Assembly: GCA_030430385.1 (NCBI GenBank)
Contig: JAUIFO010000004.1
Location: 62,001-126,000 of the forward strand
Source: Bacteroidia bacterium
GTDB lineage: Bacteria > Bacteroidota > Bacteroidia > Flavobacteriales > Flavobacteriaceae
Reading direction: 5' to 3'
DNA length: 64,000 nt
Positions 42,845-53,022 of the stretch are shown here, in pieces. The notes under the pieces are model-generated. The model did not search any database. It saw only the letters and a program-made list of their open reading frames with translations, and was not told where the DNA came from. Made by a program: the position numbers and the translations under genes. The stretch's first letter is position 1; each line of letters opens with the position of its first letter.

Positions 42845-45800
42845 TTATCGTATTGGAATTTTTTTGATGATTTCGGTATCATCATACAATAGTCTTACAA
42901 TGTAGATGCCTCTTGAAAATGGTGCACTATTTATTTCTTTATCTAATGACGCTTGATTCACTTCTTGATTAATCATTTCGGTATAAATGCGTTTTCCAGT
43001 AATATCATAGATTTCAATCTGATTAACATTGACATTGTTTAATCCTGAAATTTGAACTTTCAACACATCAGTATAAGCATCCTGATACACAATAAAATCA
43101 AATGGTTGATTTGTTATTGGTGGCATTTCAGGAGTATCACAATTATCCACAAATACCATTACTGTATCTTCAGCAGCATCTAAAGCATTAAATACTAAAA
43201 CTGAATATTCTGTGTCTTCATTTGGAGAGACTACAATACTAGGTGTTGTTTCTCCATTACTCCATAAATACTCGTCGCCTCCACTTGCGGTTAATACAAT
43301 ACTTTCATTAGAACAGATGTATTGATCTTCACCAGCATCTGCTACGACTTCTTCATAGACATTGATGGTCACCGATTTAGTATCAGCACAATTATTAACA
43401 AAGCCTGTTACAGAGAAGGTTGTAGTGTTTGACGGACTAACAGCGATGTTTGGTTGCGTTGCTCCATTACTCCATTCGTATGCATTGGCACCACTTGCCG
43501 ATAACGTTACAAACTCACCTTCAAGAATATCAACCTCTCCTCCATTCATAATAACTACATTCGGATTAAGGTTTACAAAAACAGTAACCTCATCATCGTC
43601 TTGTTCATCACCTTCAAAAACTGTTACAGTATACGTTTCAGTAGACCAAGGATACACAGTAATGCTTTGAGTTGTCTCACCATTATTCCATAAATAAGCA
43701 TCTCCTTCTGAAGCCGTTAAAATGGTTTCCGTTCCTTCACAAATAAATTGGTCTTCACCTGCACTCGCTTCAAAAACTATTGGTTCAACCACAACAGTAA
43801 CGTCATCAGTAGATTGACATCCATTTACAAATCCGATAACACTATACGTTGTTGTTGTATTTGGAGTCACTTCAATACTTTGAGAAGTTTCGCCTGTGCT
43901 CCATTCATAAGTATCTGCTCCAGTAGCTGTTAGTGTTGTACTATCTCCTTCAGTTATTACGACATCGTTTCCAGCATTTACATCTGGTAACGGATTAATA
44001 ATTACGGTCACTTCATCAAAACTAGAACAGTTATTTTCAAAGACTTCAACAGCATAAGTTGTTGTTGTATTAGGAGCGACTTCAATACTTTGAGAGGTTT
44101 CACCTGTACTCCATAAATACGTTGTACCTCCTGAAGCAGTTAATATCGTAGAATTCCCTTCACATAGTTCAACATCAGCTCCAGCATTAGCGATTGGTAA
44201 AGCATTAACAGTTACTAAAACATCATCAGTATCTGATGCTGTTCCTAACGTATTAAAAACAGTAACCGTATACGTGGTTGAAACATTAGGTGCAACTTCA
44301 ATAGTTGGCGTCGTTTCACCTGTACTCCACTCATAGCTTGTTCCTCCTGTAGCTGTTAGAATCGTTGACGCGCCTTCACAAATAGAAACATCTTCACCAG
44401 CATTAGCATTTACAGTTTCAGTTTCTACAACAACCGTTACGGCATCAGTGGATTCACAACCATTAGAAAATCCGGTAACACTATAAGTTGTTGTACTTGT
44501 TGGATTCACTTCAATATTAGCTCCTGTTTCACCAGTACTCCATTCATACGAATCAGCACCAGATGCTGACAGGATAACAAACTCGCCTTCTGTAATAGTA
44601 ACATCACTTCCTGCATCTACATTTGGTAAAGCATTAATAATCACTGTCACTTCATCAAAACTAGAACAGTTATTTTCAAAAACTTCTACAGTATAAGTTG
44701 TTGTTGTATTAGGAGCGACTTCAATACTTTGAGAAGTTTGACCTGTACTCCACAGATACGTTGTTCCACCTGAAGCTGTTAATAACGTTGAATTTCCTTC
44801 ACATAGATTTACATCAGTTCCAGCATTGGCGATTGGTAAAGCATTAACAGTTACGACTACATCATCAGTATCTGAAGCTGTTCCTAAAGCATTAAAAACA
44901 GTTACGGTATAGGTAGTCGAATTATCTGGACTTACCACAATACTTGCAGTATCTTCTCCAGTATTCCATAAATACGATGCACCTCCTGATGCCGTTAAGG
45001 TTGTAGCTTCTCCTTGACAAATAGAAACATCGTCTCCAGCATTGGCAACTACGGTTTCAGTTTGTACAAATACGGTAACTTCATCAGTAGATTCACAGTT
45101 GGCGTTTGAATATCCTGTTACAGTATAGGTTGTATCTGAATTTGGATTCACTTCAATACTTGCAGTATCTTCTCCAGTACTCCACAAATACGTTGTCGTA
45201 CCTGAAGCAGTTAAAGTCACAGATTCACCTTCATTGATAGTAACATCATTTCCAGCATCTACATTTGGTAACGCATTAACAGTTACGACTACATCATCAG
45301 TATCTGAGACTGTTCCTAAAGCATTAAAAACAGTTACGGTATAGGTAGTCGAATTATCTGGACTTACCACAATACTTGCAGTATCTTCTCCAGTATTCCA
45401 TAAATACGAAGCGCCTCCTGATGCCGTTAAGGTTGTAGCATCGCCTTGACAAATAGAAACATCGTCGCCAGCATTGGCAACTACGGTTTCAGTTTGTACA
45501 AATACGGTAATTTCATCAGTAGATTCACAGTTGGCGTTTGAATATCCTGATACAGTATAGGTTGTATCTGAATTTGGATTCACTTCAATACTTGCGGTAT
45601 CTTCTCCAGTACTCCATAAATACGTTGTCGCTCCTGAAGCAGTTAAAGTCACTGATTCACCTTCATTGATAGTAACATCATTTCCAGCATCTACATTTGG
45701 TAAAGCCAATACATTAACAGTTACATCATCGGTATCTGAAACCAATCCAGTAGCATCATAAGCTGTAACTGTATATGTTGTTGAATTGTTAGGACTTACC

Positions 45801-48118
45801 TCAATGCTTTCAGTGGTTTCACCTGTGCTCCAAACATAAGCAACTCCTCCTGAAGCGGTTAATGTAGCAGTTGATCCACTGCATATCGTTTGATCCTCTC
45901 CTGCATTGGCAACAACTTCGTTGCCAACAATAAAAACCGTTACAGCGTCGGAATCTTGACAAGAACCTGAAGTTCCTGTTACTGTATATGTAGTTTCAAT
46001 AAGTGGTGACACTGTTATACTTTGTGTTGTTTCACCAGTATTCCATAAATAAGAATCCGCACCATTAGCAGTTAGTTGTACAGATTCTCCTAAAGTAATC
46101 GTTTGGTCTTCACCAGCATCTACATCTGGTGTTGGATTTACAGTAACAGTAACGTCATCAGGATCACTTGTACAATCGTTTTCTGTTACCGTTACACTAT
46201 AAGTAAATGTTGTATCTGGACTAACCGTTATACTTTGTGTCGTTTGTCCGCTACTCCATAAATAACTGGTACCACCAGAAGCTGATAAAGTAACCGATTC
46301 GCCTTGACAAATCTCTTCATCATTTCCAGCATTAGCTACAGGAATCATGTTTACAGTGATTGCAATAGATGTTGTAGATGTAGTATTATCTGAGTGAGTA
46401 CCTGTAACCGAATAAGTTACATTAGATGTAGGACTCACCTCAATCGAATCGCCAGACAAATTACCTGGTGACCAAATATAAGAATCAGCTCCAGTAGCAG
46501 TTAAGGTAACTGTATCTCCTTCACAGATAGTATCATTTGTTGCATCTGAGCTTACAGCAATTTGATTCACTGTTACCTCACCTGTTTCCATTACATCTAC
46601 TTGATTGTAAAACTCTTCAATCCACATATAACCACTAGGTGCAATATCGTCATAAGCTTGACCATTCATATTAGCAGCTCTCCAATTATCTTCAATACCA
46701 TCACCAATCGAACTAAAATTATCTGGTCTAGAATTTTGTGGTAGATTAGGAAGGATCCAATTTGAAACGTTATGATGCTCTTGCATCGTTTCTGCTTCAA
46801 GATTCGTAAACAAATCGGCATCCCAACTATCTAAGTAGCTTCCAACAGTACCATCATTAGTGATATAATGACATGCACCTGCATTTCTTTCAGTTACAAT
46901 ACTCGTATACGCTTCAGAAGCAGTTCTTGTAGGAGGCTTATTGATGATTTGATCAAATTCATTATCAACAGTAAACATATTAAGAGGCATTGGCGTATCT
47001 TGAGGGATATTTGAAGGTCCCATTCTATAACTCCAGATGGCCAAGTTGTCGTTTCTGTCTATATTTTCGGTACCATCTAAGATGACACCACTATTGTTTT
47101 TATAATAATTTCCTCGAGCATATAATTGTAAGTCATCATAATATGTTCCGCCAGAGTAATTCATTTGAAATTCATTACTATTTGCTGTAGAAGCTCCGCC
47201 TCCCATATATCTTGTCCAATTTCTAGCCCAGTTTACTTTAGCATTGTCAATAATTTGTAATACACCAAGTTTAGAACCACCAGATTGTACAACATTATTA
47301 ATCACATCAATATAACCACCAGTACCACCAATATTAGGCGTACGGTTATTACCTCTAGCAAACATATTTAAATAGCAAGACAAGTCACTTCGCAAACCAT
47401 CATCATAAAGATCAGGATTTTGACAACTCATTTGCATCATAGTATGCGAATCACTAATTAGACATCTTTGAACTGTTTGATTATTTTGATCATAAGGTTG
47501 ATTAGAACCTAACAGAATAGCTTTATCTGCTCCCCAAGATGCTGATACATGATCTAAAATTATATTGGTACAACCGTTAACAACAGAAATTCCAGCAGAC
47601 TTTTCAGGAGAGCTATTACCAGAACCATTCATTTCGGCTTGCGTTGCTAATCCGTTTCTACATCTGATGTATCTAACAATAACATTATCCGCAGAATTTA
47701 GTCTAAAGGTTCCATTGTGTAAGGTGATACCACCTTCTGGCGCAGACTGTCCTAAAATTGTAACATTGTGTCTGTATAAATCGAAGTTCGTTCCGCCTAA
47801 GTCGATATTACCACTTACTGAAAAAATGATAATTCTACCACTATTACCAATTGTAGCATTATTACAGGCATCTTTAAAACCACCAGACCATGTGTTATTG
47901 CTGGCATTGTAAGTAATTGGTGTATTAGGATTTAAGGTATTCACAATAACCAATACTCCACCTGCTCCACCAGTAGTTTCAGAACCAGCTCCATAAGCAG
48001 TTGGAAAGGCTTTTCGTTGTGCAAATATATGTGCACATGTTGTAAATATTAATAGGAATATAACAAGTTTAAGTCTGGACACACGTTGTCCAGTAGTTGT
48101 AGGTATTTGGGGACTCAT
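42845..48118 (-). CDS. Giant secreted pectate-lyase-like protein with sixteen Ig-like modules, T9SS type A
   Basis: I use the ATG at 48118 (MSPQIPTTTG); an in-frame TTG 54 bp upstream gives no better leader. The 1757-residue chain has a signal region ending HIFAQ. A PL1-like parallel beta-helix covers about 35-510 (KAFPTAYGAG, VIVRYIRCRNG, IILDHVSASWG). Sixteen Ig-like modules of about 72 residues follow (515-1660), then a type A sorting domain at about 1675-1757 (YDITGKRIY to GIYIVRLLYDDTEIIKKIPIR). PL1 enzymes cleave pectate by beta-elimination with calcium; catalysis here is not proven. T9SS would export it to the surface. Two modules form an exactly repeated 432-bp block. Confidence 0.85.
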   Translation of the reverse strand: MSPQIPTTTGQRVSRLKLVIFLLIFTTCAHIFAQRKAFPTAYGAGSETTGGAGGVLVIVNTLNPNTPITYNASNNTWSGGFKDACNNATIGNSGRIIIFSVSGNIDLGGTNFDLYRHNVTILGQSAPEGGITLHNGTFRLNSADNVIVRYIRCRNGLATQAEMNGSGNSSPEKSAGISVVNGCTNIILDHVSASWGADKAILLGSNQPYDQNNQTVQRCLISDSHTMMQMSCQNPDLYDDGLRSDLSCYLNMFARGNNRTPNIGGTGGYIDVINNVVQSGGSKLGVLQIIDNAKVNWARNWTRYMGGGASTANSNEFQMNYSGGTYYDDLQLYARGNYYKNNSGVILDGTENIDRNDNLAIWSYRMGPSNIPQDTPMPLNMFTVDNEFDQIINKPPTRTASEAYTSIVTERNAGACHYITNDGTVGSYLDSWDADLFTNLEAETMQEHHNVSNWILPNLPQNSRPDNFSSIGDGIEDNWRAANMNGQAYDDIAPSGYMWIEEFYNQVDVMETGEVTVNQIAVSSDATNDTICEGDTVTLTATGADSYIWSPGNLSGDSIEVSPTSNVTYSVTGTHSDNTTSTTSIAITVNMIPVANAGNDEEICQGESVTLSASGGTSYLWSSGQTTQSITVSPDTTFTYSVTVTENDCTSDPDDVTVTVNPTPDVDAGEDQTITLGESVQLTANGADSYLWNTGETTQSITVSPLIETTYTVTGTSGSCQDSDAVTVFIVGNEVVANAGEDQTICSGSTATLTASGGVAYVWSTGETTESIEVSPNNSTTYTVTAYDATGLVSDTDDVTVNVLALPNVDAGNDVTINEGESVTLTASGATTYLWSTGEDTASIEVNPNSDTTYTVSGYSNANCESTDEITVFVQTETVVANAGDDVSICQGDATTLTASGGASYLWNTGEDTASIVVSPDNSTTYTVTVFNALGTVSDTDDVVVTVNALPNVDAGNDVTINEGESVTLTASGTTTYLWSTGEDTASIEVNPNSDTTYTVTGYSNANCESTDEVTVFVQTETVVANAGDDVSICQGEATTLTASGGASYLWNTGEDTASIVVSPDNSTTYTVTVFNALGTASDTDDVVVTVNALPIANAGTDVNLCEGNSTLLTASGGTTYLWSTGQTSQSIEVAPNTTTTYTVEVFENNCSSFDEVTVIINALPNVDAGSDVTITEGEFVILSASGADSYEWSTGETGANIEVNPTSTTTYSVTGFSNGCESTDAVTVVVETETVNANAGEDVSICEGASTILTATGGTSYEWSTGETTPTIEVAPNVSTTYTVTVFNTLGTASDTDDVLVTVNALPIANAGADVELCEGNSTILTASGGTTYLWSTGETSQSIEVAPNTTTTYAVEVFENNCSSFDEVTVIINPLPDVNAGNDVVITEGDSTTLTATGADTYEWSTGETSQSIEVTPNTTTTYSVIGFVNGCQSTDDVTVVVEPIVFEASAGEDQFICEGTETILTASEGDAYLWNNGETTQSITVYPWSTETYTVTVFEGDEQDDDEVTVFVNLNPNVVIMNGGEVDILEGEFVTLSASGANAYEWSNGATQPNIAVSPSNTTTFSVTGFVNNCADTKSVTINVYEEVVADAGEDQYICSNESIVLTASGGDEYLWSNGETTPSIVVSPNEDTEYSVLVFNALDAAEDTVMVFVDNCDTPEMPPITNQPFDFIVYQDAYTDVLKVQISGLNNVNVNQIEIYDITGKRIYTEMINQEVNQASLDKEINSAPFSRGIYIVRLLYDDTEIIKKIPIR
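44841..45704 (-). repeat. Tandem 432-bp duplication inside the lyase gene
   Basis: Two consecutive 432-bp blocks (44841-45272 and 45273-45704) are almost identical and encode two Ig-like modules each, one starting NVDAGNDVTINEG and one starting NAGDDVSICQG. Differences are few and mostly silent, for example ATTGATGCA against ACGAAGCG near the middle. The other modules have diverged far more, so this is a recent in-frame duplication of a two-module unit. Confidence 0.93.
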
Positions 48119-48432
48119 TGCAATTATAATTTGGGTTATTTGGGTAACTTTCGTTATTTGCTTTGACAACAATAAACCAAAACAAGATTAAATACAAAAT
48201 TATTCGATTAAATGCTTAATTTTGTAAGTTTAAACTTACTTTAATATAAAATAAACGATGAAAAACAATTTTTAGAAGATATACGGACGAAGTTTAAATA
48301 AAGATTATTTGTTAGCAAATTTTAACAAAACAAAGAAAAATCTGACTATAAAATTGTGATTGATTCCAGACTAAAAAATAAATCATTATATAAATTATAG
48401 TATGTTTGTCGGTAAACAAATAAACCTCATTA
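48119..48432. other. Intergenic region with palindrome and promoter boxes
   Basis: This 314-bp divergent gap separates the lyase gene from the capsule locus. CAAAATTA at 48195-48202 is a reverse -7 box for the lyase. A 16-bp perfect palindrome, GTAAGTTTAAACTTAC, at 48224-48239 lies where its -33 region would fall, and TAATTTTG at 48217-48224 mirrors the -7 box. For the capsule genes, TATGTTTG at 48401-48408 is a good -7 box 25 bp before the GTG start, but its -33 TTG is not clear. No gene was seen here. Confidence 0.55.
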
Positions 48433-49509
48433 GTGTTAACACAACCAAAACATAGAATATACCAAATAGACTTGTTTAGATTTCTAGCTGCTTTGAGTGT
48501 TGTCTTTTATCATTATCTATTCAGAGGTTATTCTGCAGATAATCTTTCGCAATTAGACTTTAGTGACATTGGAGGTGTTTTTAAATATGGATATTTAGGA
48601 GTTGAAATGTTTTTTATAATTAGCGGATTTGTAATTACCCTTTCAATTAAAAGCAAGTCGATTACCCATTTCATCATTTCGAGAATATCTAGATTATATC
48701 CTATTTATTGGCTCTCGGTTTTGTTTTCTTTTTTAGTGATTCTATGGTTTGGTGCACCAAATTTTACTGTTGAAGTAAAGCAATTTTTGCTGAATCTTAC
48801 TATGTTTCAAAATTATCTGGACATCAAGAATATTGATAATGTGTATTGGACGCTCTTTATTGAAATGAAATTCTATGTATTTGTAATTGGATTCTATTTA
48901 ATATTGAATATGTGGAAAGATATAAAACTAGACCATCTCATTTATTCTTGGTTGTCCTTATCTGTGATGTATCTTTTTTTTAGTGATCTTTACCTATTTA
49001 AGATCATCAACTTTTTCCTTATTCTAAGCTGGAGTTCCTATTTTATTGCTGGAATTATTTTTTATCAAATCTATAAAGGCAAGCTCAATCTTAAATACTC
49101 CACTTTACTTGCGGTAACATTTTTTATTTCCATTTTTCATGCTGTTTCAAAAACAGAAGCTATGGAGCTAAAATACAATACCACATTTTCGCCTTATGTG
49201 ATATGTAGTCTTATCTTTAGTTTTTACCTGCTAATGCTTTTAGTGTCTTGTAAGAAACTAAATAGTATAAATTACAAATGGTTAACAAAAATTGGAATGT
49301 TAACTTATCCGCTTTATTTAATCCATCAGAATGTAGGTTATATTATTTTTAATAATCTTTATTCGTATATGAACAAGTACATTCTAGTTACTTTAACAAT
49401 AATCGCAATGATTCTATTATCATTTGTTATGAGCCAGTTTTACGAACCTAGAGTGTCTAACTATTTAAAATCTAGACTAAGACTGCTCTTTAATGTAGCT
49501 AAAAAATAA
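48433..49509 (+). CDS. Acyltransferase 3 (OafA/YrhL-type) membrane protein
   Basis: The 358-residue protein begins at a GTG; no ATG precedes the conserved start of the domain. QIDLFRFLAALSVVFYHY and GYLGVEMFFIISGFVITLS give the acyltransferase-3 signature, and about ten hydrophobic segments follow. These enzymes O-acylate surface sugars, for example acetylation of O-antigen or capsule. It opens the polysaccharide locus and is likely to modify its product. Confidence 0.9.
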   Translation: MLTQPKHRIYQIDLFRFLAALSVVFYHYLFRGYSADNLSQLDFSDIGGVFKYGYLGVEMFFIISGFVITLSIKSKSITHFIISRISRLYPIYWLSVLFSFLVILWFGAPNFTVEVKQFLLNLTMFQNYLDIKNIDNVYWTLFIEMKFYVFVIGFYLILNMWKDIKLDHLIYSWLSLSVMYLFFSDLYLFKIINFFLILSWSSYFIAGIIFYQIYKGKLNLKYSTLLAVTFFISIFHAVSKTEAMELKYNTTFSPYVICSLIFSFYLLMLLVSCKKLNSINYKWLTKIGMLTYPLYLIHQNVGYIIFNNLYSYMNKYILVTLTIIAMILLSFVMSQFYEPRVSNYLKSRLRLLFNVAKK

Positions 49510-49564
49510 CCTTATATGTGCTATTGAAGATTGGTAGTCGTTAAATGAAATTTATAGAATACAA

Positions 49565-50110
49565 ATGAAACACATTATAAAATCAGATTTGTTTAGATAT
49601 GGTGGGCAAACATCATTACTTAAGGGGTTTAGAAAACCTGGTTTCAGATATATGTATTTTAAGCGTCATCTTGAGCATACTAATCGATTCTCCATAAAAG
49701 GTTTACTATTTGGACTAATACTCCGAAGACTTAGCCATAAATTTGGGTTTCAAATACCAGCAAAAACCAACATTGGTGAAGGTTTCTATATTGGACATTT
49801 CGGAACAGTTGTTATAAATGAAAGTGCTGTAATTGGTAAGTATTGTAATATTGCGCATACAACTACCATTGGTAGAGCTAGTAGAGGTAAATTAAAAGGA
49901 AGTCCTACAATAGGCGACTACGTATGGATAGGAACTGGTGCTGTAATTGTTGGTAATATCAATATTGGTTCAAATGTTCTTATTGCACCCAACTCCTATG
50001 TTAATTTTGATGTTCCAAGCAATGCAATTGTTATTGGAAATCCAGGTAAAATTATTGAAAAAGACAATCCTACGCTTGGATATATCAACAATATCTTAGA
50101 TGAACAGTAA
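49565..50110 (+). CDS. CysE/WcaF-type hexapeptide acyltransferase
   Basis: The 181-residue protein has an N-terminal helical part and C-terminal hexapeptide repeats (IGEGFYIGHFGTVVINESAVIGKYCNIAH, IGDYVWIGTGAVIVGNINIGSNVLIAPNS, IVIGNPGKII). It looks like a serine-acetyltransferase-type fold used for sugar O-acetylation. The acceptor is not known. It lies 55 bp after the acyltransferase-3 gene and belongs to the same locus. Confidence 0.87.
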   Translation: MKHIIKSDLFRYGGQTSLLKGFRKPGFRYMYFKRHLEHTNRFSIKGLLFGLILRRLSHKFGFQIPAKTNIGEGFYIGHFGTVVINESAVIGKYCNIAHTTTIGRASRGKLKGSPTIGDYVWIGTGAVIVGNINIGSNVLIAPNSYVNFDVPSNAIVIGNPGKIIEKDNPTLGYINNILDEQ

Positions 50111-50206
50111 TTAACGTATGTTTATATCTAAACAAAGAGAGTTTTACCGATTTTATTATTTGTTTTAAACTATTTATTTAATTTTTGTGATCCAATCTAT
50201 TATTAA

Positions 50207-51715
50207 ATGAGCCAAAACATTTCAAAAACCAAATCTGGAATAAGAGGATTTACGTGGATGTTCTTTGGCAATTTATTTAATAAATTTTCCCATATCATTA
50301 TCATTGGTGTCCTAGCGAGATTACTCACTCCTGAAGATTTTGGGATTATTGGTATCATCCTAATTTTTGTAAGCTTTTCTGATATTTTTACCCAAATGGG
50401 AATTGGAACAGCATTAGTGCAAAAGGAACACATAAACAAAGATCATATTTCATTAGGCTATACGCTTTCTATGTTTATTGGTATTTTTGTAGGAATCACC
50501 TTTTATTTTTTAGCACCATATGTCGGTCGATTTTTCAATCTTGAAGGCTTAGAAGGACCGATTCGGTTTTTTTCATTCTTCTTCCCTATTAAAAGTATGA
50601 ATAGTGTTTCAATTGCACTCCTTCAAAGAGATTTAAAGTTTGATGCATTGGTAAAAAGTAGTAGTATTTCTTATCTGTTTGGCTACGGATTAACCTCGAT
50701 AACATTTGCACTTCTTGGGTATGGCTATTGGTCTCTAATTTATGGACAGTTAGCCATTTTAATAGTAAATACAATTGTTTTGTTGTTTTATAAAACACCT
50801 TCTTTTTCATTATTCAATAGTAGAAAAACTTACAAAGAGTTATTATTTTTTGGTTCTGGTTATGCTTTAGATACTTATATTAATTTTTTTGCCGACAACA
50901 CAGACAATTTAATCATAGGTAAAGTATTAGGAACTTCTAGCTTAGGAATTTACTCAAGAGCCTTTCAACTATTTGCCTTACCTGCGAGTTTCTTCGGAAC
51001 GATTTACGACAAAGTCTTGTTCCCTATTTTATCTAGTAAGCAATCTGATAAAGAAAAGTTATCATCATTTTACATTTTTAGCAATTCGTTTTCTTTACTG
51101 GTTCTGCTTCCACTTTCACTCATCCTATTATTTAATGCCGAATTAATCATTACCATACTTTTAGGCGAACAATGGTTAGAGGTGATTATACCGTTTCAAA
51201 TATTAGTTGTTGGTTTGTACATCAGATTCGGAACCAAAATAAATAAAGCCTTTTTAAAATCGTTAGGACTAGTTTATCAAGGCGTTTATTACCAAACCAT
51301 CTATGCGATTATGATGGCAACTTTTGTATTTGTTGGAGTTAAATACTTTGGTGTTATTGGAGCTGCTGCAGGTGTGCTTCTAACAAATATTATCAATTAC
51401 ATACAGGTCTCTTTTAAAATTCAGCAACTTTTAAATTATACGTATTCGTTTTTTTTAAGAATACATTTAAGTGCTTTTTTAAATTATTTGCCAATCGTGT
51501 TATTGATTGTAGGCGTGAGTTTCTTTGGATATAACAATAAGATAAGTGCTGCAATATTAACAATATTGATTATTTTGCCACTTTTATTAGTGCCACTTAA
51601 AAACAAAAAGAGTTTTTTCTACAGGAGTTCAAATATTGAAATGCTTAAGCAAGTCATACACAATTCTCCTAGCTTTATGAAGCGAGCTGTGCTAAAAATA
51701 AAAAGCCTATTATGA
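50207..51715 (+). CDS. Wzx-like polysaccharide flippase
   Basis: The 502-residue protein has about 12-14 hydrophobic segments and the polysaccharide-transporter (MATE-like, PST) pattern: GIRGFTWMFFGNLFNKF, VLARLLTPEDFGIIG, IGTALVQKEHI and DNTDNLIIGKVLG. It would move lipid-linked repeat units across the inner membrane. Its end overlaps the next gene (ATGA), so the polymerase-like gene is coupled to it. Confidence 0.92.
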   Translation: MSQNISKTKSGIRGFTWMFFGNLFNKFSHIIIIGVLARLLTPEDFGIIGIILIFVSFSDIFTQMGIGTALVQKEHINKDHISLGYTLSMFIGIFVGITFYFLAPYVGRFFNLEGLEGPIRFFSFFFPIKSMNSVSIALLQRDLKFDALVKSSSISYLFGYGLTSITFALLGYGYWSLIYGQLAILIVNTIVLLFYKTPSFSLFNSRKTYKELLFFGSGYALDTYINFFADNTDNLIIGKVLGTSSLGIYSRAFQLFALPASFFGTIYDKVLFPILSSKQSDKEKLSSFYIFSNSFSLLVLLPLSLILLFNAELIITILLGEQWLEVIIPFQILVVGLYIRFGTKINKAFLKSLGLVYQGVYYQTIYAIMMATFVFVGVKYFGVIGAAAGVLLTNIINYIQVSFKIQQLLNYTYSFFLRIHLSAFLNYLPIVLLIVGVSFFGYNNKISAAILTILIILPLLLVPLKNKKSFFYRSSNIEMLKQVIHNSPSFMKRAVLKIKSLL

Positions 51716-53022
51716 GATCGGTCGTTTTTATAATTATTGCCTTTTTGCTAGCCACAAACAATGTGTTTATTGATTTTAGAGTGGGTTCTTTAAGCATTGA
51801 TAGACTGCTTGAGTTTGTATTTTTTGGCTTGTTTTTGAATACATTTATAAAAGAGTTTTTTGAAAACCCGTTCTTTAAAAAGTTCACACTGTTTGTAATC
51901 ATTTTAGCTGTAATTCAGCTTATATCTAATTCGTTTTTAGTTGGTTTTCATAGCATAGAAGGCAAAACCTTACCTGAAGACTTGTTCAAATCGTTATCAT
52001 TTATTGTATATGCATTTCTGTTTTATTTGGTTGTCAAAGAAAACCTTTGGTATCTCAAATTTATTGTCTGGATTCATTTACTAATATGCTTATTTGCATT
52101 ATTACAACATCCTTTATCTCCTATTTCTTCGGAAATACACGAGATCAAATTACAGTTATACAGTAATGTCGATCAGGCTGATGCTAGATCTATAAAACTT
52201 AAGAATCAAGAAACACACATCAGTCATGGTGTTAGTGATAAGTTTAGACTTTCTGGACCATTTGTCTCAACAACTACTTTCTCATATTTTTTGATTGTAA
52301 CCTTCTTTTTTAATCTGTATTTGTACTTCAGAACACATAAGCGATTTTACATTTATACCACTGCATTTGTGATTTTATGTAGTATTCTCACCCAAACACG
52401 GTCTTTGGTGGTAGCCATAGCGCTTATTTTAATTGGAATTTTCGCACTGGTTAGTACAGATCGGAAATTAAATAATCTTAAAGTCGTCGTTACTGCTATT
52501 CTTCTTGCTGCATCTTTAGTGTTTATGAATAAGTTTGACACACTATTTGAAGGCAATTCAACACGATTAACCAATCTAACAGATAGCGATTCTGCTACTG
52601 GAAGACCGTTACTTTGGTTGTCTGGTATTGAAGCTGTTGTAAAACATCCTTTTGGAATTACCGATGACCAATATACTGCAGTTAAGGAGCAACTATCCAA
52701 GCGCTTTGGAAAACAGTCCTTAGCATATTTAAATTCTCATAACGGACTTATAAATATCGGACTCAATTACACCATTTTTGGATATGTAATCATTATTCTG
52801 TTTTCAATTTTTATTGTTAAGTATACCAGATTATTGAGTAAAAATTTCAAGTATCTATTTTATCTGTTCTTTTTAGGATACGTCATACATATTTGTCTTC
52901 ATAACAACTTTATATTCATTTCAGATTATGAAATATTAATGGTGTTAATGTTGATTCCGATTACCTATACAAAAGAACAAGAAGCCTTAGATCTAATCAA
53001 TCCTACAACAAAACATGAATAA
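51712..53022 (+). CDS. Wzy/O-antigen ligase-like membrane protein
   Basis: The 436-residue protein has about ten membrane segments and a large extracytoplasmic loop in the second half (ESDSATGRPLLWLSGIEAVVKHPFGI and NSHNGLINIGLNYTIFGY). This matches O-antigen ligase or Wzy polymerase proteins; ILTQTRSLVVAIALILIGIF before the loop is common in the Wzy_C family. Together with the flippase it supports a Wzx/Wzy-type assembly route. Polymerase and ligase roles cannot be separated from sequence. It overlaps the next gene by 8 bp. Confidence 0.85.
   Translation: MRSVVFIIIAFLLATNNVFIDFRVGSLSIDRLLEFVFFGLFLNTFIKEFFENPFFKKFTLFVIILAVIQLISNSFLVGFHSIEGKTLPEDLFKSLSFIVYAFLFYLVVKENLWYLKFIVWIHLLICLFALLQHPLSPISSEIHEIKLQLYSNVDQADARSIKLKNQETHISHGVSDKFRLSGPFVSTTTFSYFLIVTFFFNLYLYFRTHKRFYIYTTAFVILCSILTQTRSLVVAIALILIGIFALVSTDRKLNNLKVVVTAILLAASLVFMNKFDTLFEGNSTRLTNLTDSDSATGRPLLWLSGIEAVVKHPFGITDDQYTAVKEQLSKRFGKQSLAYLNSHNGLINIGLNYTIFGYVIIILFSIFIVKYTRLLSKNFKYLFYLFFLGYVIHICLHNNFIFISDYEILMVLMLIPITYTKEQEALDLINPTTKHE

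Noticed and set aside
48119..48172. TTG start for the lyase gene
   Set aside because: The ATG at 48118 is closer to the signal sequence and needs no rare start codon.
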